A stretch of 64,000 bases of DNA from Bacterioplanoides sp965219715. Lineage in GTDB: Bacteria; Pseudomonadota; Gammaproteobacteria; Pseudomonadales; Oceanobacteraceae. Position 1 is the first letter of the stretch. Each line of letters opens with the position of its first letter. The stretch spans positions 2,790,001 to 2,854,000 of the forward strand of contig NZ_OZ244785.1 of assembly GCF_965219715.1 (NCBI RefSeq), read 5' to 3'. This document shows, in pieces, positions 1 through 8,903 of the stretch. The position numbers and the translations under genes are program-made. The notes below the pieces were generated by a model. The model was given only the letters and a program-made list of their open reading frames with translations, had not been told where the DNA came from and made no database searches.

Positions 1-62
1 CCCCTCAGGATTCGTCGGGTATCAGTTCAACACAGCCATAGAAATATCAATATGGCGCTTTA

Positions 63-977
63 TTACGAAGGAACGAAGGTGAATGTGTATTGGACCGCCG
101 TTGCAATAACGTCTTGTTGACCAAAACTTATACGGCGTATTTTATCCAACATCTGACTCTCAAGAGCCTTATTATTTAGTTCGCTGCTTTTAATTTTCAG
201 TCCGGTGACTTCACCATTAGGTGAAATCGTGAACTCAAAAATAAAGCGGCCATTCAATTCCGGATTAACTCTTAACGCTTTGGTATAAAGCGCATAAACC
301 GATCCTTTATGTCGCTCAAGTGTGCGACGGATGCTTTGCATATCTCGTCGGCTTTCCTGTTTCGGATCGAGATATTCATCTTCCGTTGGCAGTTCAATTG
401 GCATAATCGGGCTGTCGATTTCTCCGGATTCATGCCCGGCTAACTGTACGCCCTGGGTATTCACCGTTAATTCACTGCTGGCCAAACCACTACTGGTGGT
501 CACCGCATTTTTTTGTCCCAATAACGAACGGCTGCTTTTTTGCACTTTGCCGCTTTTCGCCACCAGTACATTTTTCTTCTGGCGTTTCACACTGTTAGCA
601 CTGCTGCGTAACGCGTTTAATTGTTGCGTTAATGCCTGCAGATTCGGACGTGAATCGGGTGCTCCTGCCTTTTGTGTTTCTTTCGCCGCTTTTGGTTTTA
701 TCTTCGGGGCCTTCGGCTTAACCGGCTCCGGATCAGGCTGCGGAATTGGCTCCGGCTCTGGCTGATCGAGCATCAAACGCGTGACAACTTTTTTCTCGAT
801 TTCTTTTTCCGGGGTTAAATCCGGCAATAAAGGCATCACCAGCATAAAAGCCATAAACGGAATAACGATACGCTGGGCCAGCTTTTTAAAACGGCTGGCC
901 TGCTGTTCATCTTCGTGCCAGGGCAGGACAACGTCGAGTGCCAAATGGTCGAGTGGTTTTGCGCTTAAATCAGTCAT
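63..977 (-). CDS. AgmX/TonB-like periplasm-spanning energy transducer
   Basis: 304 aa. About 36 charged cytosolic residues precede a single membrane segment (~37-55). A Pro/Glu/Lys-rich linker follows (~73-100, with PEPEPIPQPDPEP), as in TonB and TolA proteins that cross the periplasm. The last ~90 residues look like the AgmX/PglI type of TonB-like C-terminal domain (LYTKALRVNPELNGRF, then a TISPNG turn). The start ATG overlaps the stop of the upstream ExbD gene by four bases, so translation is probably coupled. It is the last gene of the operon running left from 8903. By family it should couple an inner-membrane ion-driven motor to an envelope partner. No TonB-dependent receptor is nearby, so iron uptake is unlikely but not excluded. 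Confidence 0.82.
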   Translation of the reverse strand: MTDLSAKPLDHLALDVVLPWHEDEQQASRFKKLAQRIVIPFMAFMLVMPLLPDLTPEKEIEKKVVTRLMLDQPEPEPIPQPDPEPVKPKAPKIKPKAAKETQKAGAPDSRPNLQALTQQLNALRSSANSVKRQKKNVLVAKSGKVQKSSRSLLGQKNAVTTSSGLASSELTVNTQGVQLAGHESGEIDSPIMPIELPTEDEYLDPKQESRRDMQSIRRTLERHKGSVYALYTKALRVNPELNGRFIFEFTISPNGEVTGLKIKSSELNNKALESQMLDKIRRISFGQQDVIATAVQYTFTFVPS

Positions 978-1501
978 TCGCTCGCCACCTGTGCCGGTCC
1001 GCTGGATACCGATACCACGCCTTCAACCACCTGATTAACCGCAAGCGCAATATCGCGAAAGTTTTGCTGTGAACAGCTGGCCATCACGCTGCGCAGGATG
1101 GCATACGGAATTTCCTGGTCGCCAAGAATGGTAACGGAGCGGCCGTATTGTTTTTCGAAGTCACTTAACTCGCCACGCTCTTCGGCTTTTTCTTTCAGCA
1201 CGTCCATCAGCTGATCCACGGCCTTACCATCAGCAGCGATCACTGCATCAATGGATACCACAGGCATATCGTCGATCTGAATGTCGTTATTAGTCACTGT
1301 GATTAATAAATCATTGGTGAACGAGCTCTTGGCCTGAGAATCCGGCAGTGTAATAAACTTGGCACTTTCTATTTCCTGACTGTCACCACTGTTCATTAGC
1401 AGGAAGAAAACCAGAATGGTGAAGATGTCCATCAGTGACACCAGGTTTAATCCCATGCTTTTTTTCTTGTCCGGACGTTTATATAAAGAAGTACCCTGCA
1501 T
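974..1501 (-). CDS. ExbD/TolR-family biopolymer transport protein (Asp-containing copy)
   Basis: 175 aa. One N-terminal membrane helix (~18-38, LVSLMDIFTILVFFLLMN) follows a basic cytosolic start. Asp25 in this helix aligns with the proton-carrying Asp of ExbD/TolR. The rest is a periplasmic domain with the EIPYAILRSVMASC segment seen near the C-terminus of the family. It starts on the base where the upstream ExbD paralogue ends (1501) and overlaps the downstream transducer by four bases. With the ExbB-like channel and the second ExbD it should form the motor of the operon. Confidence 0.88.
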   Translation of the reverse strand: MQGTSLYKRPDKKKSMGLNLVSLMDIFTILVFFLLMNSGDSQEIESAKFITLPDSQAKSSFTNDLLITVTNNDIQIDDMPVVSIDAVIAADGKAVDQLMDVLKEKAEERGELSDFEKQYGRSVTILGDQEIPYAILRSVMASCSQQNFRDIALAVNQVVEGVVSVSSGPAQVASE

Positions 1502-2010
1502 TATGACTTCGCCTTCTTTTTATCGGTGACGTCACCCAGAGATATTTCCGGAAACAATTCAACTTCAGCCAGATCAGCGGCAATCACCGTTTGATAAGAC
1601 TTAACGGTGTCCATGGTGTTGATCAGAGTCTGATATTCGAGATCTTTACCCACCATAATTAACGCATCGCGTTTATCGCTGACCTTTTTCTTTACCTCAC
1701 GCAGTACCAGCGACAAGGTGTCAAAGTCATACTGACCCGCTTCAGTTTTAGGAATGTCTTTTACCAATGAACCGGCCGGGAAATACACCGCCATACCACT
1801 GTCACGAACAACAACTTCGAGCTGTGACTGATCCAGTGATGTACTGCCACTGCCACCGGATAATTCCGGCAGGTTAATTTCCATCACCGTAATTTTGGTA
1901 AAGGTCATACTCATCAGCAGCACGGGTACCAGCACAATCATCAGATTCATAAAGCTGGTTACATCGATTTCAGCGGCGTCAGTTTCTAACCGTTTTATTT
2001 TAAAGCTCAT
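1501..2010 (-). CDS. ExbD/TolR-family protein lacking the catalytic Asp
   Basis: 169 aa with one N-terminal membrane helix (~15-37) and a periplasmic domain. The helix start IDVTSFMNLMIVL aligns without gaps to the family pattern I-x-V-T-P-x-x-D-V-M-L-V-L, so the position of the essential proton-binding Asp is Asn22 here; the codon AAT (bases 1945-1947, reverse strand) confirms this. The neighbouring paralogue keeps Asp25. This copy is therefore probably a structural or regulatory partner in a mixed ExbD dimer. It lies 23 bases downstream of the channel gene. Confidence 0.85.
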   Translation of the reverse strand: MSFKIKRLETDAAEIDVTSFMNLMIVLVPVLLMSMTFTKITVMEINLPELSGGSGSTSLDQSQLEVVVRDSGMAVYFPAGSLVKDIPKTEAGQYDFDTLSLVLREVKKKVSDKRDALIMVGKDLEYQTLINTMDTVKSYQTVIAADLAEVELFPEISLGDVTDKKKAKS

Positions 2011-2033
2011 GGGCTTATTCCACTGGCGTTGGC

Positions 2034-2696
2034 TTACTGCGACTTCGGCATACCGGCTTCGATAGCACGATTCAGGGTCATCACGTTAAGGAACTTAACA
2101 CCTGCCATTTCAATGCTGCCGATAATGGCATTGGTTTTATTGGTTAAAACTGCGTGGAAAACCAGTAATGGAATGGCCGCAATCAGACCAAATGCAGTGG
2201 TGTTCATCGCAACCGAAATCGATTCAGATAACAGCCGGGATTTTTCCGCTGGATCAGCACTGGCTACCGCGGTAAAAGCGGCAATCAGACCAATAATGGT
2301 ACCTAACAGGCCGAGCAGAGTAGCCACGTTAGCCAGCACGGCTAAATAACCGGTACGTTGTTCCAGACGTGGTACCGATTCCATCATGCCTTCACTCATC
2401 GCCTGCTCAACATCCGCACGCATTTTGGTAACCTTCATCATATCCAGGCCACAACCAATCATGCGTGACACCGGTGCGGTATTGTCACGGGTAAACAAAG
2501 TCATTTTTTCATGATCGTCAGTTCGTAATAACGGCAGAAAGTCATCAAATGCTTTCAGGTTGCGAACTTTCTCGCGTTTCAGAAAACGCCAGCGTTCCAC
2601 CGTAATTGCCAGACCAAGGGCAAACACCAAAGCGATAGGATAAATAAAGAAACCACCTTGCTGGAAAAAGGTGACAATCGCTGAATAAAATTCCAT
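2034..2696 (-). CDS. MotA/TolQ/ExbB-family proton channel
   Basis: 220 aa from the ATG at 2696. I prefer this start to the upstream in-frame ATG at 2735, because it has a GAGG site 7 bases upstream and does not overlap the preceding gene. Three membrane segments are visible: ~13-30, ~118-140 (LLGLLGTIIGLIAAF) and ~165-185 (TTAFGLIAAIPLLVF). The last two carry the small-residue and Thr pattern of ExbB/TolQ pores. A cytosolic loop separates the first and second. It should form the pentameric stator around the ExbD-like helices encoded just downstream. Confidence 0.92.
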   Translation of the reverse strand: MEFYSAIVTFFQQGGFFIYPIALVFALGLAITVERWRFLKREKVRNLKAFDDFLPLLRTDDHEKMTLFTRDNTAPVSRMIGCGLDMMKVTKMRADVEQAMSEGMMESVPRLEQRTGYLAVLANVATLLGLLGTIIGLIAAFTAVASADPAEKSRLLSESISVAMNTTAFGLIAAIPLLVFHAVLTNKTNAIIGSIEMAGVKFLNVMTLNRAIEAGMPKSQ

Positions 2697-2721
2697 AAAA
2701 ACCTCAGATCTGTTTCGTCGC

Positions 2722-3006
2722 CTATTGCTGGCCACGACCTTCTAAATTCATTTCGTTATAAATACGCATCGACCTCAACATCACTTCACGATCTACACTG
2801 TCGATGCTTTTTTCATACTTATCTTCTTGTTTCTGGTAGAGCTTGTCGGCACCTTCCGGGCCCTTCCAGGGAACAAAATAACTGACAGCCGGCTGCTCCT
2901 TATCACCAACAAAACTACTCTCCAGTTTTATCGGTTCTTCGGCGCTGACACAGGTCACAAACGCCAATAACGGCGCAATCTGACAAAGTCGTTTACGATA
3001 ATTCAC
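2722..3006 (-). CDS. small exported protein of the motor operon, unknown
   Basis: 94 aa. A signal peptide is clear (MNYRKRLCQIAPLLAFVTCVSA, cleavage near 22). The mature part of ~70 residues is hydrophilic, contains YFVPWKGPEGADKLYQKQ and has a charged helical C-terminus. I recognise no domain. It lies 8 bases after the TPR lipoprotein gene and 25 bases before the channel gene, so it is likely a small periplasmic component of the same machine. No function can be assigned. Confidence 0.7.
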   Translation of the reverse strand: MNYRKRLCQIAPLLAFVTCVSAEEPIKLESSFVGDKEQPAVSYFVPWKGPEGADKLYQKQEDKYEKSIDSVDREVMLRSMRIYNEMNLEGRGQQ

Positions 3007-3014
3007 AGCCCCTC

Positions 3015-3836
3015 CTACTGCTCGACAGCGACAGTATCCGCCGCTTGTTGCAGAAATTTACTTGGGTTCGTCAATTGTCCAACCTGGCTTTCGCGGATGC
3101 CGGTACGACTGGCAATATCCTGCAACCAGTTAAAGTCTTTTGGATCAACATCTTTTTCCAGGAACATAAAAGCTTCCAGGTGTTGCTGCGCCTGCGGCTC
3201 TTTATTCAGATAGGCATCATAAATAATGGCCAGGTTGTAATGCGCTTCCGGAAAGTCCGACCACAACTTCAGTGCCTCTGCCAGAGTATTCTGGGCGTGA
3301 AAGTATTTACCCTGTAAACGCTGGGTCTGCGCCAGCAAGGTGTAAGCATTAACGTTATTGCTGTTCAGGCTGATGGCTTGCAGCAGATGTTGTTCAGCTT
3401 CTTTATACTTTTCATTGCGCAATGCCAACCGGGCCTTCATCACCCAGGGGCCGGATAACTTCTTATCGTTATTAATGATGACACCGAGTTTTTGTTCCAC
3501 GGTGGCGAAATCTTCTGCACGCCAGGCTTGCTGAGCTTCAATAAATAACAGCACAGAGCCTTTATTTACCTGAGACTTATTCACCAGGTATGGATTTTTC
3601 TGTGGCTCATACGCCAACCACTGACCTTGTGGATCTTTTTGCTGACGTGGTAAATAAGATTCAGTTGGCTGCAGCTCCGGCTTATCACTAGCAGGTTTCA
3701 GCAACGCACTGATTTTGTCCTGGCTTTCGGGTTCTGCCTGTTCTGGCTGCGCAACCTTGGTGGCACAACCGGACAACCACAAGGTGGCGACCAGAGTCAG
3801 CAGGCCAGTGCTGTAATTAACGGATTTCATCGCCAT
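3015..3836 (-). CDS. TPR outer-membrane lipoprotein
   Basis: 273 aa. Lipobox LSGC gives a lipidated Cys24; the next residue is Ala, so Lol sorting to the outer membrane is expected. After a Pro/Gln-rich linker, TPR-like helix pairs occupy ~95-235 (PWVMKARLALRNEKYKEAEQ, then NAYTLLAQTQRLQGKYFHAQ). The start overlaps the end of the upstream TPR gene by 20 bases, which suggests translational coupling; an ATG two codons downstream is an equal alternative. By position it is a scaffold subunit of the motor operon. Confidence 0.82.
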   Translation of the reverse strand: MAMKSVNYSTGLLTLVATLWLSGCATKVAQPEQAEPESQDKISALLKPASDKPELQPTESYLPRQQKDPQGQWLAYEPQKNPYLVNKSQVNKGSVLLFIEAQQAWRAEDFATVEQKLGVIINNDKKLSGPWVMKARLALRNEKYKEAEQHLLQAISLNSNNVNAYTLLAQTQRLQGKYFHAQNTLAEALKLWSDFPEAHYNLAIIYDAYLNKEPQAQQHLEAFMFLEKDVDPKDFNWLQDIASRTGIRESQVGQLTNPSKFLQQAADTVAVEQ

Positions 3837-6642
3837 ATTTCGCTACCTGTTCTGTCTGGTCAAAACGCAGCGGAGCCAGTTGACGCATGGCATCAAAACT
3901 CTGCTGAATCCAAGTGGTGTAATGGCCCTGCCAGGCCAGTTCGATATTTGCCATAAAATAATCCTGCGCCAGCTGCTGCAGTGGCTCGGATTGTTGCTCA
4001 AATACCTGTGCATACAACGCCTGATCAGCGGCAGATAAACCCGCCGGAGTTGGCGCTTTTAACAGTTCGCCGGCAAATTTCTGATATAGGTTGGCCAGCT
4101 TCAGATTGGATTGGCTAACAAATTCGAGGATGCCGTATTCTGCTGCCATGCCGTAACGAGTTGCGGCATCCTGCAGGAAACCATTTTTACGGCTGATGCT
4201 GCTTTCAATCGGCAGACGCAGCTTGCGACGATTAAACTCCCAGGCAAAATAATCACCGTATTTACTGTTGGCCCAGGCAGCTAACCATTGGCTGCGTTCG
4301 GTGCGCTGCTCACCGGCGTTTTTATCACCGGCAATAATGCGTCGTAACCAGAATAACTGACGATTTTTATCGTCTTTCTTTTCATACAACACAGACAGTT
4401 TGTAACGGGCTTCCATGCGGTTATCGAATGGCTGCTCGTACTTATGGGCATAGTCGCGGTAATAGCTGATGGCTTTATTTACGTCGGCCAGCTTCTCGGC
4501 TAAACCGGCGGAAATAAATAATGCTTCCTGGCGTACACCTGCGTCCGGATCTTTATTAAACAGATACTCGTAGGCAGCCAATGCTTCTGGCCAGTCCTGT
4601 TTATTTTCATAGGCAAAGGCCAGTTTTCGTGGAAACTCCGGCGCCAGTTTGTGTTGTGGGAATTGTGCTTTCAGTTGTTGCAGCTCAGTAATGGCGGCAT
4701 CCCAGCGTTTTGCTGCCAGCAACAGTGATGCAGCATCGTACTGGGCAACAATTCGGGTATTGGCATTTGGCGTCAGCTTTTTCAGCGACAGCAATTGTTG
4801 AATGGCTTCGTCATTATTATTTTGCTGTTTTAGCTGCTCAGCGTATTGATAAACCGAGGTGGCAATATTGTCGCTGATCTGACGATATTCTTTGCTGTTC
4901 GCTTTTGTGAAATTACGCTGTGCCTGATAGTTGCTGGCGGCGGTCTGATACTGTTTCAGGCTGAAACGTGACTGCGCCAGAATACCAAACGCGGTCTTTT
5001 TCAAATCGTTATTCAGATCCTGAACATTTTCCAGCAGGCCGCTGGCGACTTTAATCGCACGGTTATATTGCTTCAGCGCAAACATCGCCTGGGAAGCGTT
5101 GGTTAATACCGCCGTCGAACGGCTGTCTTTATGGAATACTTCGGTGAACTGCAACATGCTTTTCAGCGATGTCGCTCGCCAGTTATCAACATCACTCTGA
5201 TCAGCCTGCTGTTTTTCCAGGCTATCAATGTGCTTCTGATAGGAAACAATCGCGGCGTAACCGGCTTTGTTGGCTAACTCATAATCGGCGTTATTGTTGT
5301 AGGCAACCTGCTGATAGTCTTCAGCTGCTGCACCAAACTGTTGATTCTCGAACTGGGCTTCCGCCTTTTTATAACGGATATCTGCAGCGGCTTTATCGTT
5401 AACAAATAAAGTCAGATAACGCTGATAAAAATCCGTCGCGCTGGTCAGAGATTTTTCGCCCAGTTCAGCCAGGTGAGCTTCTGCAGATTTACGCTTGGCC
5501 TTGCTAAGCGCCTGCTGGCCCTGGCTGTGATAGTGGCTGGCCAGTTCAACATAATATTCCTGCAGGTCTTCACGGATACCCTGCTGCAATTGCGGGAAAC
5601 GTGCGAAATAATCGCTCTGCGGGCCATAGTTGTTGGCATAAACTTCTTTTTCTTCCAGCACCAGTTTCGGGAAAGCGCCTTTGACGTATACCTTAATTAA
5701 TTCGGTATGGAAGCGACTGGTACGCTCCCGCATAGGGAAACGATCAATAAATTCTCGATACGTGGCAGCACTGTCGGAATAAAGGTTTTTGGTTAAATAA
5801 AACCCGGCCAGTTGTTGGTACAGGCGCCAGATATAGGCTTTGTTACGCAACTCAGGAACATCGCGAATGGCCTGAGCACCACCGAGATTAACCAGTGCCA
5901 GACTCATGCTATGCAGCGTATCGTCAATTAACGATTGCTCGACATTATTCAGGCCGCTGGTTGTGCCGTCTTCCTGATACAGGGCATTCAGCACCAACGC
6001 AAATTCGCCCAGAGATTTATCAAACGCGCCTTGCTTATACAGAGTCCAGGCCAGCATATAGTGCGCATTATTGTTCAAAGATGCTTTGTTATAGCTGGCG
6101 GTTTTGCGGTACGCCTTTTCGGCCTGAGGATAACGTGCGGCATTAAAATGCAAATCGCCCATGCGGAAATAAACTTCCGGCATGTGCTCATAATCCGGGT
6201 GGTAGGTTTCCAGACGGCGCATCATCGCCAGTGCATTTTCTGGCTGACCTTCAATGTCATAAGCCTTGGCAAGCTGATATAACACTTCGGCGTTATCCGG
6301 ACTGTTTGGATATTTTTCCAGAATGTCGCGATAGCTGGCGATGGCATTGCGATAATAACCCTGAGCCGGAGGCGTATTCGGGTTGGCAGACTGAGCATCA
6401 CCTTCCTGCATATGAACCCCGGAAATACGGCGTTCAATTTGTTCTTTGATGTAGTCGTCGTCCACCAGACCAAGAATTTCCTGATACTGGTCGCGTATCT
6501 GCTGATGGCTGAGCTGATCGATTTCGACTTCTTTTAAGTCTTCAGTTTCTACCTGATTCAGACTACCAATGGTGCCCTGTGAACTACAGGCAGCAACGGC
6601 AGAGCTGATTGCGATCGTCAATAACAGGCGTCGGTTCAACAT
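3817..6642 (-). CDS. large TPR-repeat lipoprotein
   Basis: 941 aa. Lipobox VAAC at Cys19 followed by Ser predicts an outer-membrane lipoprotein facing the periplasm. Almost the whole mature chain is TPR-type helical repeats, for example AEVLYQLAKAYDIEGQPENA, PEVYFRMGDLHFNAARYPQA and FPRKLAFAYENKQDWPEA. The gene starts two bases after the preceding stop and overlaps the next gene. Large TPR lipoproteins also accompany AglRQS-type gliding motors and TonB2-type systems, which supports a structural role; the exact partner is unknown. Confidence 0.85.
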   Translation of the reverse strand: MLNRRLLLTIAISSAVAACSSQGTIGSLNQVETEDLKEVEIDQLSHQQIRDQYQEILGLVDDDYIKEQIERRISGVHMQEGDAQSANPNTPPAQGYYRNAIASYRDILEKYPNSPDNAEVLYQLAKAYDIEGQPENALAMMRRLETYHPDYEHMPEVYFRMGDLHFNAARYPQAEKAYRKTASYNKASLNNNAHYMLAWTLYKQGAFDKSLGEFALVLNALYQEDGTTSGLNNVEQSLIDDTLHSMSLALVNLGGAQAIRDVPELRNKAYIWRLYQQLAGFYLTKNLYSDSAATYREFIDRFPMRERTSRFHTELIKVYVKGAFPKLVLEEKEVYANNYGPQSDYFARFPQLQQGIREDLQEYYVELASHYHSQGQQALSKAKRKSAEAHLAELGEKSLTSATDFYQRYLTLFVNDKAAADIRYKKAEAQFENQQFGAAAEDYQQVAYNNNADYELANKAGYAAIVSYQKHIDSLEKQQADQSDVDNWRATSLKSMLQFTEVFHKDSRSTAVLTNASQAMFALKQYNRAIKVASGLLENVQDLNNDLKKTAFGILAQSRFSLKQYQTAASNYQAQRNFTKANSKEYRQISDNIATSVYQYAEQLKQQNNNDEAIQQLLSLKKLTPNANTRIVAQYDAASLLLAAKRWDAAITELQQLKAQFPQHKLAPEFPRKLAFAYENKQDWPEALAAYEYLFNKDPDAGVRQEALFISAGLAEKLADVNKAISYYRDYAHKYEQPFDNRMEARYKLSVLYEKKDDKNRQLFWLRRIIAGDKNAGEQRTERSQWLAAWANSKYGDYFAWEFNRRKLRLPIESSISRKNGFLQDAATRYGMAAEYGILEFVSQSNLKLANLYQKFAGELLKAPTPAGLSAADQALYAQVFEQQSEPLQQLAQDYFMANIELAWQGHYTTWIQQSFDAMRQLAPLRFDQTEQVAKYGDEIR

Positions 6643-6644
6643 GA

Positions 6645-8333
6645 TTAATTCACCTCGGTCGGAACAGGAGCAGCCTGTTCCAGATTGAGCAGAGTACGGT
6701 CGTACAATCGAGCCTTACCTAACCGGGCCTGGGCCCAGTAGTACTTCATTCGCTCTTCGTGTTTATCTAATTCGGCGTTAACAACTTTGCGCATGACCTG
6801 CTCCAGCTTAAGAATCAGCTGGTCGACCTGTGCCAGTTTGTTATCAATTTCCTGGTGCAGCTGAGCCATCCAGGCCAGCTTCTGTTCCGATTCGCGGTAC
6901 GGCTTTTCGATACGGCGAATCTTTTTCAGCATTTTTTCCATCTGATCAAAATCATCACGCACTGCATCCAGCATGGGTTCAAAGCGTTGCTGTTCTTCCA
7001 CACTTAAAGCCACACTGTGCAGCTGCAGTTCGCTGACTTTAGTTTCCATCTGATCTTTCATGGCCTGATTTTCTTCGACGAATTTCGCCAGTGAGTCACT
7101 GCTCCAGCCCTGCTGGCGGTGACGAATAATCAGCTGGTGTTCGTCAGCCTGGCGGCGCCAGTAATTCAGGTTGTCCTGCAGCGCATAAAGGTCACGTAAT
7201 TCTTTAATCACGATATGAAACGGGTTACTCGACATCAGTTCGATCAGGAAGGGAGTCAGCTTGTTGTAGTCGAGACTCGGCTCGCTACCGTACCAGTCGG
7301 TTTCATCCATCATGGCTTCGAGATTACGTACGAATTCTTGCGGAATTCGTTGCCCGGCAATCACACGGCGTGCACCACCAATGGCATCAACTCCGGAAGC
7401 GAATGCTTTTTCAGCTAATAAATAGTGTTTCAGTGCAGTACGGTGTGCGCCTTGTTGTTCGTACAGGTGAGCCAGTAATACTTTGGCCTCCTGAACTTCG
7501 GCAATACTGATGGAGCGCTGATCGAGTGCTTTTAAAGCAGGAATTGCCTGGGTGTAGCGCTCCAGTTTAATGGCGGTCCAGCCATAACTGAGTAATGCCC
7601 GGTTGCTGTATAAACCGGTAGTGCGGACATTCTGAAGGTGTCCCCAGGCTGATAACAAATCGTTTTGCTCAACATCCACATGTGCCAGTGCTTGTTTAGC
7701 GCGGTCAGCCAGTACGGCAAATTCTTCGTCTTTGTGAGTTTTGGTGTAATCAATCACACGCTGGAAATTGATTTCGCTGTCACCGATTAACCCCCGGGAT
7801 AATTGTGATGCCGCCAGGTTAAACATCAGATAAGGCTCATAAACACTGCCTTTGGCACTGGCTGCGATGGCTTGTTCGGCAATATCTAAATGGTCATTGT
7901 GGATATTGATCAGAGTCGCGAGATAGTTAAATTCGCGTTTAATTTCTTGTGGAATTTCGCCTTTTACCAGCGCCAGTGTTTCAGTTGCTTTATCAGTTTC
8001 ACCTTTTTGGTAATAAAGCTTAGCGAGATAAAACCAGGCTTTGTTGCGGTCAGGCTCTGATACCTGCTGCTTTAACAAATCGAGAAAAATATCTTCGGCT
8101 TGTTGTGGTAAACCGTAAGACAGAGTCATCCCACCCTGCAGTAAGCGCGCTTCATTTTTCTGATGTTTCAGCTCGCCACGGGCCTTGGCCACTTCATAAC
8201 CAATCAGCGAGTTAAAATAATTCTGCTGGTAATAATCGAACAGGATGGTGCCGAACTTGAGGTCGCGGACATTCTCTTCAGACCAGGATTGCAGCGGGAT
8301 TAATGCCAGGATGAGGAGCAGAAAGCAGCGCAT
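6645..8333 (-). CDS. exported TPR and coiled-coil protein
   Basis: 562 aa. A short signal peptide (MRCFLLLILALIPLQSWS) has no lipobox Cys, so the product is probably soluble in the periplasm. Residues ~70-330 carry TPR-like repeats (KAWFYLAKLYYQKGETDKAT; LLAHLYEQQGAHRTALKHYL). Residues ~400-540 are rich in charged heptads (FEPMLDAVRDDFDQMEKML; LAQVDQLILKLEQVMRKVV), consistent with coiled coil. Only 3 bases separate it from the preceding gene and 2 from the next. It is likely a scaffold of the trans-envelope machine. Confidence 0.8.
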   Translation of the reverse strand: MRCFLLLILALIPLQSWSEENVRDLKFGTILFDYYQQNYFNSLIGYEVAKARGELKHQKNEARLLQGGMTLSYGLPQQAEDIFLDLLKQQVSEPDRNKAWFYLAKLYYQKGETDKATETLALVKGEIPQEIKREFNYLATLINIHNDHLDIAEQAIAASAKGSVYEPYLMFNLAASQLSRGLIGDSEINFQRVIDYTKTHKDEEFAVLADRAKQALAHVDVEQNDLLSAWGHLQNVRTTGLYSNRALLSYGWTAIKLERYTQAIPALKALDQRSISIAEVQEAKVLLAHLYEQQGAHRTALKHYLLAEKAFASGVDAIGGARRVIAGQRIPQEFVRNLEAMMDETDWYGSEPSLDYNKLTPFLIELMSSNPFHIVIKELRDLYALQDNLNYWRRQADEHQLIIRHRQQGWSSDSLAKFVEENQAMKDQMETKVSELQLHSVALSVEEQQRFEPMLDAVRDDFDQMEKMLKKIRRIEKPYRESEQKLAWMAQLHQEIDNKLAQVDQLILKLEQVMRKVVNAELDKHEERMKYYWAQARLGKARLYDRTLLNLEQAAPVPTEVN

Positions 8334-8336
8334 AAA

Positions 8337-8903
8337 TCACCACTGCTTAATAACGAACGTGGGCTCCTGTTTGCTGAAATCATCCACTACCGCCAGCTCA
8401 ATATAATGGCTGCCTTTTTGTTTAGTGAAATTCAGCTCAGAAGCACGCTTATAGGGCCGTCCATTGGGGCCGATGCCGGTAAAAAACGCCGACAGTGTGT
8501 GTTCACCCAGGTTAAGGTTGGTCAAGTACAGTCGTTGTACGCCACCCCGGGCAAGTGCATTCCGTTGCTTATCACTGTAGATATGACTGACGACCTGCTT
8601 GCCGTCGAGTTTGACCTTGATGCTTTCCAGTTTAAAAAACTGACCAATATCCAACGATACAAATACCGACACCTGAGAACTTGATGGGAACAGCAGTTCT
8701 TCTTCCATCAGGCGCAGATCTTTGTTGAGGCCAACGATATTGGTTTTTAGTTGCTGAATTTCACGCGACAGATCTTTCACTGTATCCAACGCTTGCTGCG
8801 CGGTTTGCTTGCGTTGCTCACCGGCAAATTCAATTTTTTCAGCTTGTGACAGGGTCGTCGCAAATAGCAATAAGCAACAAAAAAATGCCTTGTTTACTCC
8901 CAT
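8337..8903 (-). CDS. exported coiled-coil plus beta-domain protein, first gene of motor operon
   Basis: 188 aa. Signal peptide to about residue 21 (LLLFATTLSQA). A short coiled coil (~33-68, ALDTVKDLSREIQQLKTNI) is followed by a beta-rich domain (VSVFVSLDIGQFFKLESIKV; LNLGEHTLSAFFTGIGPNG). I do not know a named family for it; its relatives tend to sit next to TPR genes. It is the promoter-proximal gene of the nine-gene leftward operon, and its upstream region is shared with the divergent barrel/fibro-slime genes. A periplasmic role is inferred. Confidence 0.72.
   Translation of the reverse strand: MGVNKAFFCCLLLFATTLSQAEKIEFAGEQRKQTAQQALDTVKDLSREIQQLKTNIVGLNKDLRLMEEELLFPSSSQVSVFVSLDIGQFFKLESIKVKLDGKQVVSHIYSDKQRNALARGGVQRLYLTNLNLGEHTLSAFFTGIGPNGRPYKRASELNFTKQKGSHYIELAVVDDFSKQEPTFVIKQW

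Noticed and set aside
322..765. Long open frame on the + strand opposite the transducer gene
   Set aside because: It is antisense to the Pro/Glu-rich linker and the conserved C-terminal domain, has no ribosome site and gives a low-complexity Ser/Gly/Phe/Cys protein.
63..8903. TonB2-type iron-uptake cluster
   Set aside because: The motor parts would fit, but there is no TonB-dependent receptor, no haem or siderophore gene and no Fur-box-like site that I could see.
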